DNA of 64,000 bases from Porticoccaceae bacterium LTM1 (lineage in GTDB: Bacteria > Pseudomonadota > Gammaproteobacteria > Pseudomonadales > Porticoccaceae). Of this stretch, positions 28,180 to 37,656 are shown piece by piece. Position numbers and translations under genes: made by a program. Location: positions 880,501 through 944,500 of the forward strand of contig CP127080.1 of NCBI GenBank assembly GCA_030252795.1, in the 5' to 3' direction. The number at the start of each line of letters is the position of its first letter. Positions within the stretch are counted from its first letter, which is position 1. The notes beneath the pieces were generated by a model. It did no database searches, was not told the DNA's origin, and saw only the letters and a program-made list of their open reading frames with translations.

Positions 28180-29118
28180 ATGAGCACCTTCTGGAGTATC
28201 TGGATCTCCGCATGCGTAATCATCGTGATTGGCGGTTGTACCTGGTTGCTACTGGCCAACCGTAAAGTTGAATTACGCGGAGAAGACGCTGAAAGCGGTG
28301 AAGTACCAACTACCGGCCATATTTATGACGGTATTGAAGAGTACGACAACCCACTGCCAGCCTGGTGGTTTAAAAGCTTTTTGGGCACTGTGATTTTTGG
28401 TGTCGCCTACTTTATCTGGTATCCCGGTATGGGTGCCTGGGAAGGGGCTGCCAAGTATTTCAGTGACGATGGTAAGGCCTGGACTCAGGAAGTACAGTGG
28501 GAGCGTCAGGTAGCTGCGGCTGACGAGAAATACGGTCCGGTATTTGAGCAGTTCCACAGTACACCGATCAGCGAACTGGTTAATAACCCGGATGCACTGA
28601 AAATGGCCAGCCGCCTGTTTGCCAACAACTGTGCGATCTGTCACGGTACCGGCGCACAGGGTGGTTACGGCTTCCCGAACCTGACTGACAAAGACTGGTT
28701 GTACGGCGGCGAGCCGGAGACCATCAAAGCGACCATTACTCACGGCCGTAAAGGTGCGATGCCTGCGTGGGGTGAAGTGATCGGTGAGCAGGGTGTTCTG
28801 GATGTAACCGAGTACGTACTGAGCCTGAGTGGTCTGGAGCACAACGCTGAGCAAGCCGTTGCTGGTGCCGAAGTGTTCAAGGCGACCTGTACCACCTGTC
28901 ACGGTGCTGACGGTAAAGGAATGAAAGAGCTGGGTGCTCCCAACCTGACCGACGATGTCTGGTTGTACAAGAGCCCGCGTTTCAGCCTGCGGGAAAGTAT
29001 TCGTCACTCGGTGCGCAATGGCCGCAGTGGCAACATGCCGGCTCAACAGGATCAGTTGACCCCGGCGAAGATTCACCTTCTGGCGACATACGTTTACAGC
29101 TTGTCATTAGAAGAGTAA
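28180..29118 (+). CDS. ccoP: Cytochrome cbb3 oxidase subunit III (di-heme cytochrome c)
   Basis: 312 aa. N-terminal membrane helix and the CcoP N-terminal domain (YDGIEEYDNPLPAWW), a second helix, then two heme c sites: NCAICHGTGAQGG and TCTTCHGADGKG. It accepts electrons from soluble cytochrome c or the bc1 complex. Confidence 0.97.
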   Translation: MSTFWSIWISACVIIVIGGCTWLLLANRKVELRGEDAESGEVPTTGHIYDGIEEYDNPLPAWWFKSFLGTVIFGVAYFIWYPGMGAWEGAAKYFSDDGKAWTQEVQWERQVAAADEKYGPVFEQFHSTPISELVNNPDALKMASRLFANNCAICHGTGAQGGYGFPNLTDKDWLYGGEPETIKATITHGRKGAMPAWGEVIGEQGVLDVTEYVLSLSGLEHNAEQAVAGAEVFKATCTTCHGADGKGMKELGAPNLTDDVWLYKSPRFSLRESIRHSVRNGRSGNMPAQQDQLTPAKIHLLATYVYSLSLEE

Positions 29119-29121
29119 TCA

Positions 29122-29157
29122 GCAGGCCGGGAGTGAAAGCTTCCGGCCTCTTTTTTA
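29122..29157 (+). terminator. Rho-independent terminator after ccoNOQP
   Basis: AGGCCGG and CCGGCCT stem with six Ts (29151-29156). It separates the structural genes from ccoGHIS. Confidence 0.9.
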
Positions 29158-29222
29158 ATGGGGTTAATTGACTCCATCACATCTGGTTTTACTTGTCCGT
29201 TTTTATCAGGGGATATTGATAG

Positions 29223-30641
29223 ATGTCAGAGAATAAAGCTTCTCGAATAGAACTCGCTCAGGAAGAAGAAGTCGTCAGGATTGTCGACCTTTATCAGAGT
29301 GGTGAGAAGATTTATACCCGCCGTATCAAGGGTTTCTTTCGTTCCTTACAGCACTGGACCTGGCTGCCTCTGCTCTCTGCATATTTCCTGCTGCCGTGGA
29401 TTAACCTTAACGGACGTCAAATCGTCTGGTTTGATCTGGCCGAACGCAAATTCTATGTATTTGGCCTGACCTTCTGGCCGCAAGATTTTATTCTGCTGGC
29501 CTGGCTGTTGATTATTGCCGCGTTTGCCCTTTTTGCCATGACGGTCCTGGTGGGGCGGGTATGGTGCGGTTTTACCTGCCCGCAAACGGTCTGGACCATG
29601 ATCTTTATGTGGGCGGAAGATTTCTGGGAAGGGGATCGCAACCAGCGTATCAAGCTGGATAAGGCTCCGTGGTCATTTAACAAAGTCGTACGCAAAAGTG
29701 GTAAACAAGCTACCTGGGTATTGATTGCCTTTTTGACCGGCCTCACTTTTGTCGGTTACTTCAACCCGATTCGCGAACTGGTGGTTGACCTGTTCCGGTT
29801 TGATGCAGAGCTGCAAGTTGCCTTCTGGGTACTGTTTTTTGCCGGCGCAACTTACGCCAATGCCGGATTTATGCGCGAGCAGGTGTGCAAGTACATGTGC
29901 CCCTATTCACGTTTCCAGGGCTCTATGTTTGATGCGGACACCCTGATTGTCTCCTACAACCAGGAGCGCGGTGAGGGACGTGGACCGCGCAAAAAAGGCG
30001 AAGATTACAAAGCCAAAGGACTTGGTGACTGCGTTGACTGTACACTCTGTGTGCAGGTCTGCCCGGTAGGTATCGATATTCGCGACGGCCTGCAGTACGA
30101 GTGCATCAGCTGTGGCTTGTGTGTAGATGCCTGTAATGCCGTAATGGACAAAATGGATTACCCTCGCGGGTTAATCAGCTTCACAACTGAAAACACCCTC
30201 AAGCACAAAAAGACCCGTATACTGCGCCCGCGCCTGGTGGGATATGTGTTGGCTGTAGTGCTGATGTCGGCAGCGTTTCTGTACACTATGGTCAGTCGTG
30301 TACCGGTAAGTGTGGACGTGGTGCGAGATCGCGCCATGCTCTACCGTGAACTCTCCAGTGGTGAAGTTGAAAATATCTACACCCTCAAAATAAACAACAT
30401 GGACACTCGCGATCACCGCTACCACATCGAGGTAAAAGGTGATTACGACTTCATCTACAAAGGTGATGAAGAAGTAAATGTTGCTGAAGGTGAGGTGCTG
30501 AGTGTTTTGGTACGACTGCGATTGAACCCACAGGAAATGACGGTGCCCAATACCGATGTTACTTTTGTGGTGGAGTCACTCACCGATGACAGTGTTCGCG
30601 GTGAGCAGGAGAGCCGCTTCCTCGGGCCGAGAAACTTTTAA
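29223..30641 (+). CDS. ccoG: cbb3 oxidase assembly ferredoxin-like protein (RdxA/FixG)
   Basis: 472 aa. Five or so membrane helices; two 4Fe-4S sites in CVDCTLCVQVCPVGIDI and CISCGLCVDACNAVMDKM; periplasmic C-terminal Ig-like domain. It reduces copper for delivery to the CuB site during cbb3 assembly. ATG at 29223. First gene of ccoGHIS. Confidence 0.95.
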   Translation: MSENKASRIELAQEEEVVRIVDLYQSGEKIYTRRIKGFFRSLQHWTWLPLLSAYFLLPWINLNGRQIVWFDLAERKFYVFGLTFWPQDFILLAWLLIIAAFALFAMTVLVGRVWCGFTCPQTVWTMIFMWAEDFWEGDRNQRIKLDKAPWSFNKVVRKSGKQATWVLIAFLTGLTFVGYFNPIRELVVDLFRFDAELQVAFWVLFFAGATYANAGFMREQVCKYMCPYSRFQGSMFDADTLIVSYNQERGEGRGPRKKGEDYKAKGLGDCVDCTLCVQVCPVGIDIRDGLQYECISCGLCVDACNAVMDKMDYPRGLISFTTENTLKHKKTRILRPRLVGYVLAVVLMSAAFLYTMVSRVPVSVDVVRDRAMLYRELSSGEVENIYTLKINNMDTRDHRYHIEVKGDYDFIYKGDEEVNVAEGEVLSVLVRLRLNPQEMTVPNTDVTFVVESLTDDSVRGEQESRFLGPRNF

Positions 30642-30660
30642 TTAGTGAGATGTAAGCTGT

Positions 30661-31215
30661 ATGGGTAAAATTGGCATCGACCAATCCGGTGTTAATCAAT
30701 CAGAGAGAAATGCCTTGAATAAACCAGTTTCCAAATCCTGGTACCGCAATTTTTGGCCATGGGCGATTGTTGTGTTGATGGTGAGCTGCATTGTTGCCGT
30801 GCTGTGGACTGTGAATATCGCCATTCGCGGCGCCGACGATATGGTGGTGGATAACTACTATAAAGACGGCAAGTTTATCAATCAGGTACTGGATCAGGAT
30901 GTTCGCGCCAGTGAGCTGAAATTGCGAGCCATGGTTAGCTTTAACCTCAACAGTGATACCCTCAATATTTCCCTGGAAGGGGAAGGGCAGCTGCCGCAAA
31001 ACCTGCGCCTGAAACTGCTGCACCCGGTTGAGGCCGATAATGATAAAACCGTCGAGCTGAAGGGCAATGGTAGTGGTAGTTACAGCGCTACTCTCAGCGA
31101 CGACCTGCAGTACCGCTATCTGCTGCGACTGCTGCCTGGCGACAATGACGAATGGCGTCTGAACGGTGAAATTGATTTTGCCCGCACCAGCGAGACTGTT
31201 CTGCTGTCGCAATGA
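30661..31215 (+). CDS. ccoH: cbb3 oxidase assembly protein FixH family
   Basis: 184 aa. One membrane helix (WPWAIVVLMVSCIVAVLW, about 35-52) and the FixH feature DDMVVDNYYKDGKFIN. Located between ccoG and ccoI; overlaps ccoI by 4 bases. Needed for cbb3 stability. The start may be an internal one. Confidence 0.9.
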   Translation: MGKIGIDQSGVNQSERNALNKPVSKSWYRNFWPWAIVVLMVSCIVAVLWTVNIAIRGADDMVVDNYYKDGKFINQVLDQDVRASELKLRAMVSFNLNSDTLNISLEGEGQLPQNLRLKLLHPVEADNDKTVELKGNGSGSYSATLSDDLQYRYLLRLLPGDNDEWRLNGEIDFARTSETVLLSQ

Positions 31216-33674
31216 GTGCCTCTGACACTAACTCTAAAGACTGCTATCACTGTGGTCTGCCTGTTCCCCCAAACCTTAACCTGACCGTCGATATTGGCGG
31301 TCGGGCAGAGCCAATGTGCTGTATTGGCTGTCAGGCAGTGGCCACCGCCATCGTTGATGGCGGCTTGCAGAATTTCTACAAATACCGTTCCACCCAACAG
31401 CCCCGCCCCGAACACACCGAAGACAGCTTTGCCGCCTACGACCTGCCAGCCGTGCAGGAGGACTTTGTTCACATCATCGAAGATGAGCAGGGTAGTCGCT
31501 TACGAGTTGAACTGCTGGTGGATGGTATTACCTGTGCCGCCTGTGCCTGGCTGATTGAACATCACCTGGAGCGCATTGATGGTGTCACTGCGGTGCGAGT
31601 CAATGTCACTACCCACCGCTGCTGGTTGGAGTGGGATAACACCCGGGTCAAACTCAGTACCCTGCTGTCATCTCTGGCGCAAATCGGTTATGCAGCGCGT
31701 CCGGCCAGTGATGAAGAGGTTCGCGATGCCCGCCGTCGTGAAAACAACCGTGCATTGCAACGCCTCGGCGTGGCGGGAATTGGCATGATGCAGGCGGGTA
31801 TGTTTGCCGTGGCACTCTACGCCGGAGCCTTTGACGAGATGCTGCAACTGTTGCGCTGGGTCAGCCTGATTGTGGCGACACCGGTTGTTTTGTTTGCTGC
31901 AGCACCATTCTTTCAGGCTGCCTGGCGCAGCTTGAAGAGCCGTGTATTGGTGATGGATGTGCCGGTATCACTGGCCATCGGTCTGGCTTACCTGGCCAGT
32001 GTATGGGCAACGGTTTCCGGTGGCGGTGAAGTCTATTTTGACTCGGTGTCGATGTTTACCTTCTTCCTGCTTGTCGGGCGCTATCTGGAAATGCGGGTTC
32101 GCCATCGCAATGAACTGCGTATGGAAGGGCTCGGTCAGTTATTGCCGCCGGTAGCGACCAGGGTGACTGAAGGTGATGATGAATCAGTTCCGGTCAAACT
32201 TCTGAAGGCTGGCGATGTGATTCGTGTGGCACCGGGGGATGTAATTCCTTGCGATGGCGAGGTGATCAGTGGCAACTCCAGTGTGGTGGAATCTGTGCTC
32301 ACAGGAGAACAGCGGCCGGTAAACAAGACGGCAGGCAGCGATGTGAGTGCCGGCACCGCCAATACCGAAAACCCGCTGCTGATCAAGGTCACAGCCGCTG
32401 GCAACAACACTCGACTCTCCTCAATTCTGCGATTGGTTGAACGGGCGCAGATGGAGAAGCCCAGGCAGGTGGCATTGGCGGATCGGGTAGCCGGTTATTT
32501 TGTCGGTTTTGTGTTAGTGGTGGCGACCAGCGTGGCAATGGTCTGGTGGCAGATTGAGCCTGGCCATGCTCTGTGGGTGACGCTGTCGGTGCTGGTAGTC
32601 ACTTGTCCCTGTGCGTTGTCTCTGGCGACACCAACTGCCCTGGCAGTGGCGACCCATGAGCTGCGTCGGCGCGGATTTCTGGTCAGTCGCGGTCATGTGA
32701 TCGACACATTGGTACAGGCCGATCGTATCGTATTTGATAAAACCGGAACCCTCACCACTGGTGATATGTCGGTGCAAAAAGTAGTGTGCCGCAGCTCGGT
32801 AAGCGAACAGAAAATGCTCGCCATAGCCGCTGCCCTGGAGGCCGGTTCCCGACACCCGATTGCAGCGGCTTTTGCTGATTGTGATGGGGGGCTGAGGGCA
32901 ACTACTACCGACAATCGTGTGGGCGACGGTGTCTCAGGTACTGTAGAAGGTATTCGTTATGCCATTGGCCGTGAACAGTACATCACTGAGCTGTTTGGCC
33001 GCACGGATGACCTGCCGGAGATGCCTGGCGAAGGTGAAGTATGGTTGATGCTGGCCAGTGAATCTGCGGTGCTGGGCTGGATTATGGTGCGTGATCGCCT
33101 GAGAGTTGACGCCAGGGAGACCGTAGAAACCTTGCAATCTGCCGGGCTGACTGTAGAGCTTCTGAGCGGAGATCGCCCGGCTGCTGTGGCTGCGATGGCT
33201 AACCACTTGGGTATTGATCATTGGCAGGGTGGAGTAACACCCGAGCAGAAACTGGCTCACGTTCGCCAATTGCAGCAGGCTGGCCATAAAGTGGTGATGG
33301 TGGGAGATGGTATCAACGATGTGCCGGTTCTCAGTGGCGCAGATGTGTCGGTTGCTATGGGTGAAGCTGCGGATGTCACGCGCATTCATGCCGACAGTAT
33401 CCTGATGTCCAGCCAATTGCTCGGTTTCGCTTCAGCAGTCAAATTTGCGGCTAAAACGGGGCGGGTGATACGTCAAAACCTTGCCTGGGCACTGGGTTAT
33501 AATCTGCTGGCACTGCCACTGGCGGCTGCCGGGTTAGTTCCCCCTTGGGCAGCGGCCATTGGTATGTCGGCCAGCTCCCTGATCGTGGTAGTAAATGCAC
33601 TGCGCCTGGCGCGGTCTGAGCGTGGTCAAACTACTAACGTCGCCTATCTGGAGTCCGAAGTTACCCATGGATAG
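31212..33674 (+). CDS. ccoI: Copper-translocating P1B-type ATPase for cbb3 assembly
   Basis: 820 aa. An N-terminal cysteine-rich stretch (CYHCGLPVPP, CCIGCQAV) and an HMA-type domain with GITCAACAW. Membrane CPC motif in TCPCALSLATP, phosphorylation motif DKTGTLTTGD, GSRHPIAAAF and GDGINDVPVL. It supplies copper to the oxidase. Its stop overlaps ccoS. Confidence 0.96.
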   Translation: MSASDTNSKDCYHCGLPVPPNLNLTVDIGGRAEPMCCIGCQAVATAIVDGGLQNFYKYRSTQQPRPEHTEDSFAAYDLPAVQEDFVHIIEDEQGSRLRVELLVDGITCAACAWLIEHHLERIDGVTAVRVNVTTHRCWLEWDNTRVKLSTLLSSLAQIGYAARPASDEEVRDARRRENNRALQRLGVAGIGMMQAGMFAVALYAGAFDEMLQLLRWVSLIVATPVVLFAAAPFFQAAWRSLKSRVLVMDVPVSLAIGLAYLASVWATVSGGGEVYFDSVSMFTFFLLVGRYLEMRVRHRNELRMEGLGQLLPPVATRVTEGDDESVPVKLLKAGDVIRVAPGDVIPCDGEVISGNSSVVESVLTGEQRPVNKTAGSDVSAGTANTENPLLIKVTAAGNNTRLSSILRLVERAQMEKPRQVALADRVAGYFVGFVLVVATSVAMVWWQIEPGHALWVTLSVLVVTCPCALSLATPTALAVATHELRRRGFLVSRGHVIDTLVQADRIVFDKTGTLTTGDMSVQKVVCRSSVSEQKMLAIAAALEAGSRHPIAAAFADCDGGLRATTTDNRVGDGVSGTVEGIRYAIGREQYITELFGRTDDLPEMPGEGEVWLMLASESAVLGWIMVRDRLRVDARETVETLQSAGLTVELLSGDRPAAVAAMANHLGIDHWQGGVTPEQKLAHVRQLQQAGHKVVMVGDGINDVPVLSGADVSVAMGEAADVTRIHADSILMSSQLLGFASAVKFAAKTGRVIRQNLAWALGYNLLALPLAAAGLVPPWAAAIGMSASSLIVVVNALRLARSERGQTTNVAYLESEVTHG

Positions 33675-33864
33675 TCTCTATTTTCTTATTCCGTTGTCCT
33701 TGCTGATGCTCATTGGCGGTGTATGTGTCTATTTCTGGGCTGTGAAACAGGGTCAGTATGATGACCTTGACCGGGAAGGCGAGCGGATACTGTTTGACGA
33801 TGAAACGGATGATGCCCCGATAGATCAACAAGACAGCGACAAAATGTCGCAGGATAAAAAGTAG
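33667..33864 (+). CDS. ccoS: cbb3 oxidase maturation protein CcoS
   Basis: 65 aa from the ATG at 33667, inside the end of ccoI (overlap 8 bases). One membrane helix (LYFLIPLSLLMLIGGVCVYFW), then the family segment GQYDDLDREGERILFDDE. The frame is open upstream, but that would not add a conserved part. Confidence 0.93.
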   Translation: MDSLYFLIPLSLLMLIGGVCVYFWAVKQGQYDDLDREGERILFDDETDDAPIDQQDSDKMSQDKK

Positions 33865-33882
33865 TAGTTTCGTTAAAATCTT

Positions 33883-33959
33883 GTGAGACGTGAGACGTGA
33901 GACGTGAGACGTGAGACGTGAGACGTGAGACGTGAGACGTGAGACGTGAGACGTGAGAC
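33883..33959. repeat. Eleven tandem copies of GTGAGAC
   Basis: A perfect 7-bp tandem array, 77 bases, between ccoS and the TauE-like gene. No spacers, so not a CRISPR array. Probably unstable in copy number. Confidence 0.98.
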
Positions 33960-34023
33960 GATCTCCCAATTGCATTCGCACATATCAGATAGTGTTAACA
34001 GTTCCTAACCCGAGCAATTCCCA

Positions 34024-34749
34024 ATGATAGAAACCGCCATACTCACCGGACTGCTGACCATGGGCCTTACCAGTGGTGCCCACTGTATCGGTATGTGTGG
34101 TGGAATTGCGGCGGCACTTGGATTTGCTGTTGACCCGCAGCGCACCTCACTGGCACAGCGGTTACCGGTACTGCTGGGCTATAACTTTGGACGTGTTATC
34201 AGCTATAGCATTGCCGGCGCGATAGTTGGCTGGTTGGGCGGTGTTGGCAATCACTACTTCGACTGGATGCCGATTCTTCGCACCATTGCGGCGGTTCTGT
34301 TGGTGATGATGGCGTTTTATCTGGCAGGCTGGTGGCATGGACTGGTACGACTCGAAAAGCTCGGTAGCAGCTTTTGGAAGCTATTGCAGCCGCTGGGCCG
34401 CAAACTGATGCCGGTGAAAGGTCCCTGGGGAGCTTTGGCACTGGGTATGGTGTGGGGTTGGTTGCCTTGTGGCCTTGTGTATAGTGCGCTGGCCCTGGCG
34501 GCGACAACCGGCAATCCGGCCAGCTCGGCACTGGGCATGATGATTTTTGGTTTATGTACCATTCCAGCCATGCTGGCGGGAGGCATCTTTTCGGATCAGG
34601 TTCGGGAGATCCTGCAAAACAAGGCACTGCGGTCGGTGTTCGCTCTGCTGCTGCTTGGCTTTGCAGTATGGATTTTCTGGACTGGCGCCGGTCATATCCT
34701 GTTTGGCCAACATGACGACAGTCTGTTGCACTGCGAGCCCTGGCACTGA
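34024..34749 (+). CDS. TauE/SafE-like membrane protein linked to cbb3 genes
   Basis: 241 aa, about six membrane helices. Signature TSGAHCIGMCGGIAAALGF near residues 17-35 is typical of the COG2836 type, often found after ccoS. It is thought to help with metal or sulfur transport for oxidase maturation; the exact substrate is not established. It follows ccoS after the GTGAGAC array. Confidence 0.85.
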   Translation: MIETAILTGLLTMGLTSGAHCIGMCGGIAAALGFAVDPQRTSLAQRLPVLLGYNFGRVISYSIAGAIVGWLGGVGNHYFDWMPILRTIAAVLLVMMAFYLAGWWHGLVRLEKLGSSFWKLLQPLGRKLMPVKGPWGALALGMVWGWLPCGLVYSALALAATTGNPASSALGMMIFGLCTIPAMLAGGIFSDQVREILQNKALRSVFALLLLGFAVWIFWTGAGHILFGQHDDSLLHCEPWH

Positions 34750-34807
34750 TTTTCAGTAAACAATTTTCTTCTCGATTCCCTTGACGCTTTGCCAAAAATC
34801 AACTTTG

Positions 34808-34821
34808 TTGACTTTCATCAA
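34808..34821 (+). promoter_or_regulatory. Fnr/Anr-like box upstream of Yip1-domain gene
   Basis: TTGAC-TTTC-ATCAA, one base from the Fnr/Anr consensus. Its centre is about 84 bases before the ATG, so a start site about 41 bases downstream would be well placed. Confidence 0.5.
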
Positions 34822-34898
34822 TACCTGATGTTGACTCTAGGCAGACAATAAAAAGAAATTCACCAAGCTGAAAGAGTGCTAGAAGGGGATCACACACT

Positions 34899-35501
34899 AT
34901 GTTCAATCATATTCCGGGATTGCTGTTTAATCCGCGCGAAGAGTGGAAAAAAATAGCCCACCTGTCTGACGAATCAATCAAGCGTCAGGTTCCGTATTTT
35001 GTGCTAATGGCACTGATTCCACCCATAGGGTTTTTCTGGGGTACAACCCAGGTGGGATGGTCAATTGGCGATACGAGCGAGGTTTATCGTGTCACGATTG
35101 AAAGTGCGATTCCGCTCACAGTTTTGTTTTACGCTGCTCTCGTAGTGACCGTTATCTGGTTGGGATACTTTATCCACTGGATGTCCCGTACCTATCGCGC
35201 AGATTCTTTCCGGATGAAAGACTTTGTACTGGTAGGTTACGCCATGACGCCGGTATTTGTAGCGGGCATCTTCAGCTTCTGGCCGGTATTCTGGCTGGAT
35301 CTTTTGATTGCCACAGCCGCATGTAGCTATGCTATCTACCAGTTATATATTGCCATCCCGTTACTGCTTCATGTTCCCGAGGAGCGTGGCTTTCTTTACG
35401 CCAGTGCGGTGATGATGATGGTACTGGTACTGGCAGTGGTTATGCTCGGTGTCACAGTGGTGCTGTGGGAAATGGGTATGGTGCCGGTGTTTGTAGATTA
35501 A
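34899..35501 (+). CDS. Yip1-domain integral membrane protein
   Basis: 200 aa, five membrane helices. NHIPGLLFNPREEWKKIA is the typical Yip1 start, and SRTYRADSFRMKDFVLVGYAM is also family-like. Function unknown in bacteria. Its last codons and stop are part of a 15-bp duplication. A possible Fnr/Anr site lies upstream. Confidence 0.85.
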   Translation: MFNHIPGLLFNPREEWKKIAHLSDESIKRQVPYFVLMALIPPIGFFWGTTQVGWSIGDTSEVYRVTIESAIPLTVLFYAALVVTVIWLGYFIHWMSRTYRADSFRMKDFVLVGYAMTPVFVAGIFSFWPVFWLDLLIATAACSYAIYQLYIAIPLLLHVPEERGFLYASAVMMMVLVLAVVMLGVTVVLWEMGMVPVFVD

Positions 35502-35518
35502 GAGTTTGTAGATTAAGA
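35489..35518. repeat. Two tandem copies of a 15-bp unit over a stop codon
   Basis: GTTTGTAGATTAAGA occurs at 35489-35503 and 35504-35518, with a partial third copy. The TAA of the Yip1 gene is in the first copy. Confidence 0.9.
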
Positions 35519-35562
35519 GTTTGTCCAACAAGAAGTAGCTTGCTAAGCTCTTCTCTGAATCC

Positions 35563-35592
35563 GAAAAGCCGGGCTTCGCCCGGCTTTTTTGT
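35563..35592 (+). terminator. Rho-independent terminator
   Basis: AAAAGCCGGGC-TTC-GCCCGGCTTTTTT, between the Yip1 gene and gloA. Confidence 0.95.
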
Positions 35593-35615
35593 ATCAGAAC
35601 TGAAAGGAACCTGTT

Positions 35616-35999
35616 ATGCGACTGCTGCACACTATGCTGCGGGTGGGCGACCTGGATCGCTCCATTGCGTTTTATACCGAACTGCTGGGCATGAAATTAC
35701 TGCGCCGCAATGACTACCCGGAAGGGCGGTTTACTCTGGCATTTCTGGGCTATGGCGAGATTGCTGATAGCACAGTATTGGAGCTGACCCATAACTGGGA
35801 CACTGACAGTTACGAGCTTGGCAATGGCTTTGGTCATCTGGCGATCGAAGTGGATGATGTCTACCAGGCCTGTGACGCTATTCGCGCAAAAGGTGGTAAT
35901 GTAGTGCGCGAAGCTGGCCCGATGAAACACGGTACTACGATACTGGCGTTTGTCGAAGATCCGGACGGTTATAAGATTGAATTGTTATCTAAAAAATAA
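35616..35999 (+). CDS. gloA: Lactoylglutathione lyase (glyoxalase I)
   Basis: 127 aa. Starts [20 protein letters not shown] and includes [32 protein letters not shown] and [14 protein letters not shown]. Metal ligands His and Glu are at the expected places. It converts the methylglyoxal-glutathione adduct to lactoylglutathione. Confidence 0.96.
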   Translation: MRLLHTMLRVGDLDRSIAFYTELLGMKLLRRNDYPEGRFTLAFLGYGEIADSTVLELTHNWDTDSYELGNGFGHLAIEVDDVYQACDAIRAKGGNVVREAGPMKHGTTILAFVEDPDGYKIELLSKK

Positions 36000-36023
36000 T
36001 TTCTATCACAAGGAGAGAAACAC

Positions 36024-37454
36024 ATGAAAAAAGTGATTGGTACAATTGGTGGTGTATTGGCTGTTGGGGTATTGGCCGGACCGTTTATTACTGCGGGAGT
36101 GGCAAAGCAAAGTATTGAAAATGACATCGCCATGATCAATGAGATCCCCGGTTATAAAGCCGAGCTTGTTGAGTATGAAAAAGGCTGGCTCTCCTCCAGT
36201 GCGGTATTAACGCTGGGGATTGATACCGAAATGATGTTTGGCCCAGCTATGGCCGATCTGCCAGCGTCTGAGCGGGAGATCTTTAAGTCGATGCCGAATA
36301 TTGCCCGGTTTGAACTCAGCATGGGGCACGGCCCGGTAATTTTCGCTGATGGCGGTAAGCTTGGCCTGGCTTCTATCAATGGCACTTTGGATCTTTCACA
36401 CAGTGATAAAGCGGTTGAGTTGCAGAAAAAGCTGGGTATCGATAGCTTTATGACCTACTCATCCCTGATCAATTATTTCGGAAATGCCTCTTTCACGGCT
36501 AATTCCCCCAAATTTACCTTTAACCCTGACGAAGACACCACTATCACCTTTGGTGGTATTGATTTGAATGGCGGGTACGAGCGGTCCAACCGCAAAGGGG
36601 ATGTGAGCGGCCAGATTGGAGAGATCCTGGTTGAGGCGAGTGAAGGCACTTTGAGAGTTGAGCCGATGATTCTGAGTAGCAATATGGAATACATCAGCCC
36701 AATGATTCAGTTGGGCAGTGGTGACTTCAAAGTACCTTCAGTTACTTTCTATAAAAGCGATGCAGGTGGTGAGCCATTATTTTCGATGAAAGATCTCGGC
36801 GTTAACTACAGCATGGATAAAGACTCCGAAAAAACCGTAAAGATGAACCTGGAATATTCCGTTAATCAGGTTCGGGTTGAAGGGGAGCAAGTGGACAATG
36901 CTCGTCTTGGCATGGCCTTTGAAAGAATGAGTATTGATGGGCTGGAAAAATACTACGACTCCTTTGCTGACCTTATGAAAAAACGGCCTGACTATTCGCA
37001 GCAGCAAGCGGAAATGGCAATGATTGGACAGGAGATGGCAAATGATTTTCTGCCTCTCTCGCCAGTGATCGCAATCACTGATCTGAGCTTTGAGTACGCC
37101 GGTGAAAAACTGTCTTCCAACGCGCGCGTTGAATTTGATGGTAGCAATATGACTCCACCTATCGATCTCAATAACCCAATGATGATGTTGGTGAATCTGG
37201 TGGTAGACGCAGAGGCCAATATCAGTGAAGGTCTGGCCCTGAAAATTGCTTCCCGCGCAATGGCGGAGCAAATGGCTGGCAATCCGCAGGTCGAGGGTAT
37301 GTCACCGGATGATATCCAGCAAATGGCTGAGGCCCAAGCTGGTATGATGTTGCAAATGGGCTTTCTGGAAAAAACAGAAAATGGTTACCGTGCTGTGTTT
37401 TCAATGAAAGAAGGTGCAATGACACTGAATGGTGAACAACTTCCGATGATGTAA
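36024..37454 (+). CDS. DUF945 family protein
   Basis: 476 aa. N-terminal signal peptide or anchor (MKKVIGTIGGVLAVGVLAGPFI), then the DUF945 pattern EYEKGWLSSSAVLTL. Similar to YdgA of enterobacteria; a beta-rich envelope protein with no known activity. AGGAGAG upstream of the ATG. It lies 24 bases after gloA and may be cotranscribed. Confidence 0.88.
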   Translation: MKKVIGTIGGVLAVGVLAGPFITAGVAKQSIENDIAMINEIPGYKAELVEYEKGWLSSSAVLTLGIDTEMMFGPAMADLPASEREIFKSMPNIARFELSMGHGPVIFADGGKLGLASINGTLDLSHSDKAVELQKKLGIDSFMTYSSLINYFGNASFTANSPKFTFNPDEDTTITFGGIDLNGGYERSNRKGDVSGQIGEILVEASEGTLRVEPMILSSNMEYISPMIQLGSGDFKVPSVTFYKSDAGGEPLFSMKDLGVNYSMDKDSEKTVKMNLEYSVNQVRVEGEQVDNARLGMAFERMSIDGLEKYYDSFADLMKKRPDYSQQQAEMAMIGQEMANDFLPLSPVIAITDLSFEYAGEKLSSNARVEFDGSNMTPPIDLNNPMMMLVNLVVDAEANISEGLALKIASRAMAEQMAGNPQVEGMSPDDIQQMAEAQAGMMLQMGFLEKTENGYRAVFSMKEGAMTLNGEQLPMM

Positions 37455-37481
37455 CTGTTGAGGGTCTAGTTGTCTCTTATA

Positions 37482-37519
37482 TAAAAGCCGGGTTGTTTTA
37501 AAACAATCCGGCTTTTTTA
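37482..37519 (+). terminator. Rho-independent terminator after DUF945 gene
   Basis: AAAAGCCGGGTTGTTTT pairs with AAAACAATCCGGCTTTT, followed by Ts. Confidence 0.93.
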
Positions 37520-37656
37520 ATTACAGCAAAATCCGGTTTTAGAGTTAAAAATACTTTCCTGACTCACCCTTAGACCATTTTGCTCTTTATCCTTTACCGC
37601 CCCCTTGCATAGCTATACTTTTAAATGCCGTAATCCCTCTTCGGAGGAGGTTGTTT

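Noticed and set aside
29167-29179. Fnr/Anr-like site before ccoG (TTGAC..ATCAC)
   Set aside because: The spacer is 3 bases, not 4, and the second half-site is imperfect.
33883-33959. Possible CRISPR array
   Set aside because: The repeat unit is 7 bases with no spacers and no cas genes nearby.
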